Assembly: GCA_000402295.1 (NCBI GenBank)
Contig: AQRW01000151.1
Span: 1-5,269 of the forward strand
Direction: 5' to 3'
DNA length: 5,269 bases
DNA from: Candidatus Aerophobus profundus SCGC AAA252-L23
GTDB taxonomy: Bacteria > Aerophobota > Aerophobia > Aerophobales > Aerophobaceae
In this document: piece after piece, positions 4,631 to 5,269 of the stretch
How the letters are laid out: the number at the start of each line of letters is the position of its first letter
Numbering within the stretch: the first letter of the stretch is position 1
The notes under the pieces: model-generated
What the model was told of the DNA's origin: nothing
What the model saw: only the letters and a program-made list of their open reading frames with translations
Databases searched by the model: none
Position numbers and translations under genes: made by a program

Positions 4631-5269
4631 TTAATCATCTACATACTTCAGGTTTTCTTCACCTGCTTTCTTGACAATAGATAGATATCTCTTCATTGTA
4701 TCTACGTCTTTTTCGTTGGCATCACTAGGTTCGAAACCATCCAATCTGAAGGCAAAATTTTGCCCCTTACATATACACATTATTCCTTGAACATGGTTCT
4801 TTATGATTTCTTCACTTCTCTCTGAAATATCACCAAAACTGGGACGAACATGAAAGGGAATTACCCCACCTAAGTTCCTTACCCCTCTCTGCAAATCATC
4901 AGCCCACAAGGCAAAATCCATAAAACCAATCGGTTGGCTTATTTTCTTTATCACAGACACCAGGGGTGTCTTATTTCCACAGCTATGCCACCAATTAATA
5001 CCTCCGTAGAATTTAGATAACTCATCCTCATAAGGAAAAATAAACTCCTCATATAGTCGAGGAGAAACAATGGGAATACTAACCTCATCATTGGCCAGTG
5101 AATTTTCGGAACATGAATTTGCTACCTTAACATTCCCTAAAAATTTCCTGCTCTCTCGCGTGTATTCTTTCCGGGAATCCGTGATGAATCGCATAAGCTC
5201 ATGCACAAACTTAGGCTCCTCTATCATGTCTATTAGCAGTTCTTGCATACTCCGCATGGCACAGGCCAC
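4631..5269 (-). CDS. URO-D/MtaA-like methyltransferase-family protein, C-terminal 212 residues (runs off right edge)
   Basis: The frame enters from the right edge and ends at TAA 4633-4631, giving 212 visible residues. The GTG codon at the edge is internal: by comparison with the left paralogue it corresponds to residue 200, so about 199 residues are missing and the full protein would be near 411. Family marks are NDEVSIPIVSPRLYEEFIFP (60-79), matching the URO-D-type segment before the core His, and WWHSCGNKTPL (93-103). His95, Cys97 and a Cys at 165 or 167 (MCICKG) have the H-x-C...C arrangement that binds zinc in MtaA/MtbA methyltransferases and activates a thiol methyl acceptor there. That suggests a methyl-transfer role rather than haem synthesis; it is inferred, and the substrate is unknown. 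The gene lies upstream of the ABC cassette on the same strand with a 452-base gap, so it is probably a separate transcription unit. It is AT-richer than the cassette. Confidence 0.88.
   Translation of the reverse strand: MACAMRSMQELLIDMIEEPKFVHELMRFITDSRKEYTRESRKFLGNVKVANSCSENSLANDEVSIPIVSPRLYEEFIFPYEDELSKFYGGINWWHSCGNKTPLVSVIKKISQPIGFMDFALWADDLQRGVRNLGGVIPFHVRPSFGDISERSEEIIKNHVQGIMCICKGQNFAFRLDGFEPSDANEKDVDTMKRYLSIVKKAGEENLKYVDD
5134..5269. repeat. Direct repeat copy B, within the right URO-D-like gene
   Basis: The partner of 1-136 at a fixed offset of 5133 bases, with 127 of 136 positions identical and no gaps. The last 81 bases up to the window edge (5189-5269) are identical to 56-136. 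Confidence 0.95.

Noticed and set aside
1..5269. A circular molecule of about 5.1 kb with a single URO-D-like gene spanning the join
   Set aside because: The ends match over 136 bases but carry nine mismatches, mostly silent codon changes typical of paralogues rather than sequencing error, and no replication gene is present.

Overview
The window is a bacterial accessory-type segment in which every convincing gene reads on the minus strand. In transcription order, from the right edge to the left, it holds: the 3' part of a uroporphyrinogen-decarboxylase-fold (URO-D/MtaA-like) methyltransferase-type gene (5269-4631); a 452-base gap with a leader-like segment; a three-gene CUT1-type carbohydrate ABC import cassette of substrate-binding protein (4178-2853), MalF-type permease (2753-1878) and MalG-type permease (1858-1025); a small dead IS3-family insertion element (986-763); and the 5' part of a second URO-D-like gene (733-1). 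No RNA gene, CRISPR array or ABC ATPase gene is visible.

The two URO-D-like genes are close paralogues. Bases 1-136 align without gaps to 5134-5269 with 9 mismatches, all within the first 55 bases, and the last 81 aligned bases are identical. In the shared coding stretch most changes are silent, so both copies look maintained. Together they show the whole protein plan, about 410 residues, with an HxCG motif followed about 70 residues later by Cys. That pattern resembles the zinc site of corrinoid-dependent methyltransferases of the MtaA/MtbA type. The arginine-rich N-terminal motif of true HemE is absent. Both edges of the window fall inside this repeat, so an assembly artefact must be kept in mind.

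The ABC cassette is compact: 19 bases separate the two permease genes, and 99 bases separate the binding-protein gene from the first permease gene. That 99-base gap carries a perfect 15-bp inverted repeat, which probably sets the excess of binding protein over membrane subunits. The binding protein has a signal peptide but no lipobox Cys, which suggests a free periplasmic protein and hence a two-membrane (diderm) host. The missing ATPase is probably encoded elsewhere and shared between importers.

The gene-poor stretch before the left URO-D-like gene is explained by a 224-base internally deleted IS3-family element with 24-bp imperfect terminal inverted repeats and the last 44 codons of an OrfB transposase. 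Sampled lines of the URO-D-like genes are clearly poorer in G+C than lines of the ABC cassette. The two gene types may therefore have different histories, or the cassette and IS may have become inserted between duplicated URO-D genes. Taxonomy cannot be fixed from the sequence. An anaerobic diderm living on carbohydrates or methylated compounds is a reasonable guess only.
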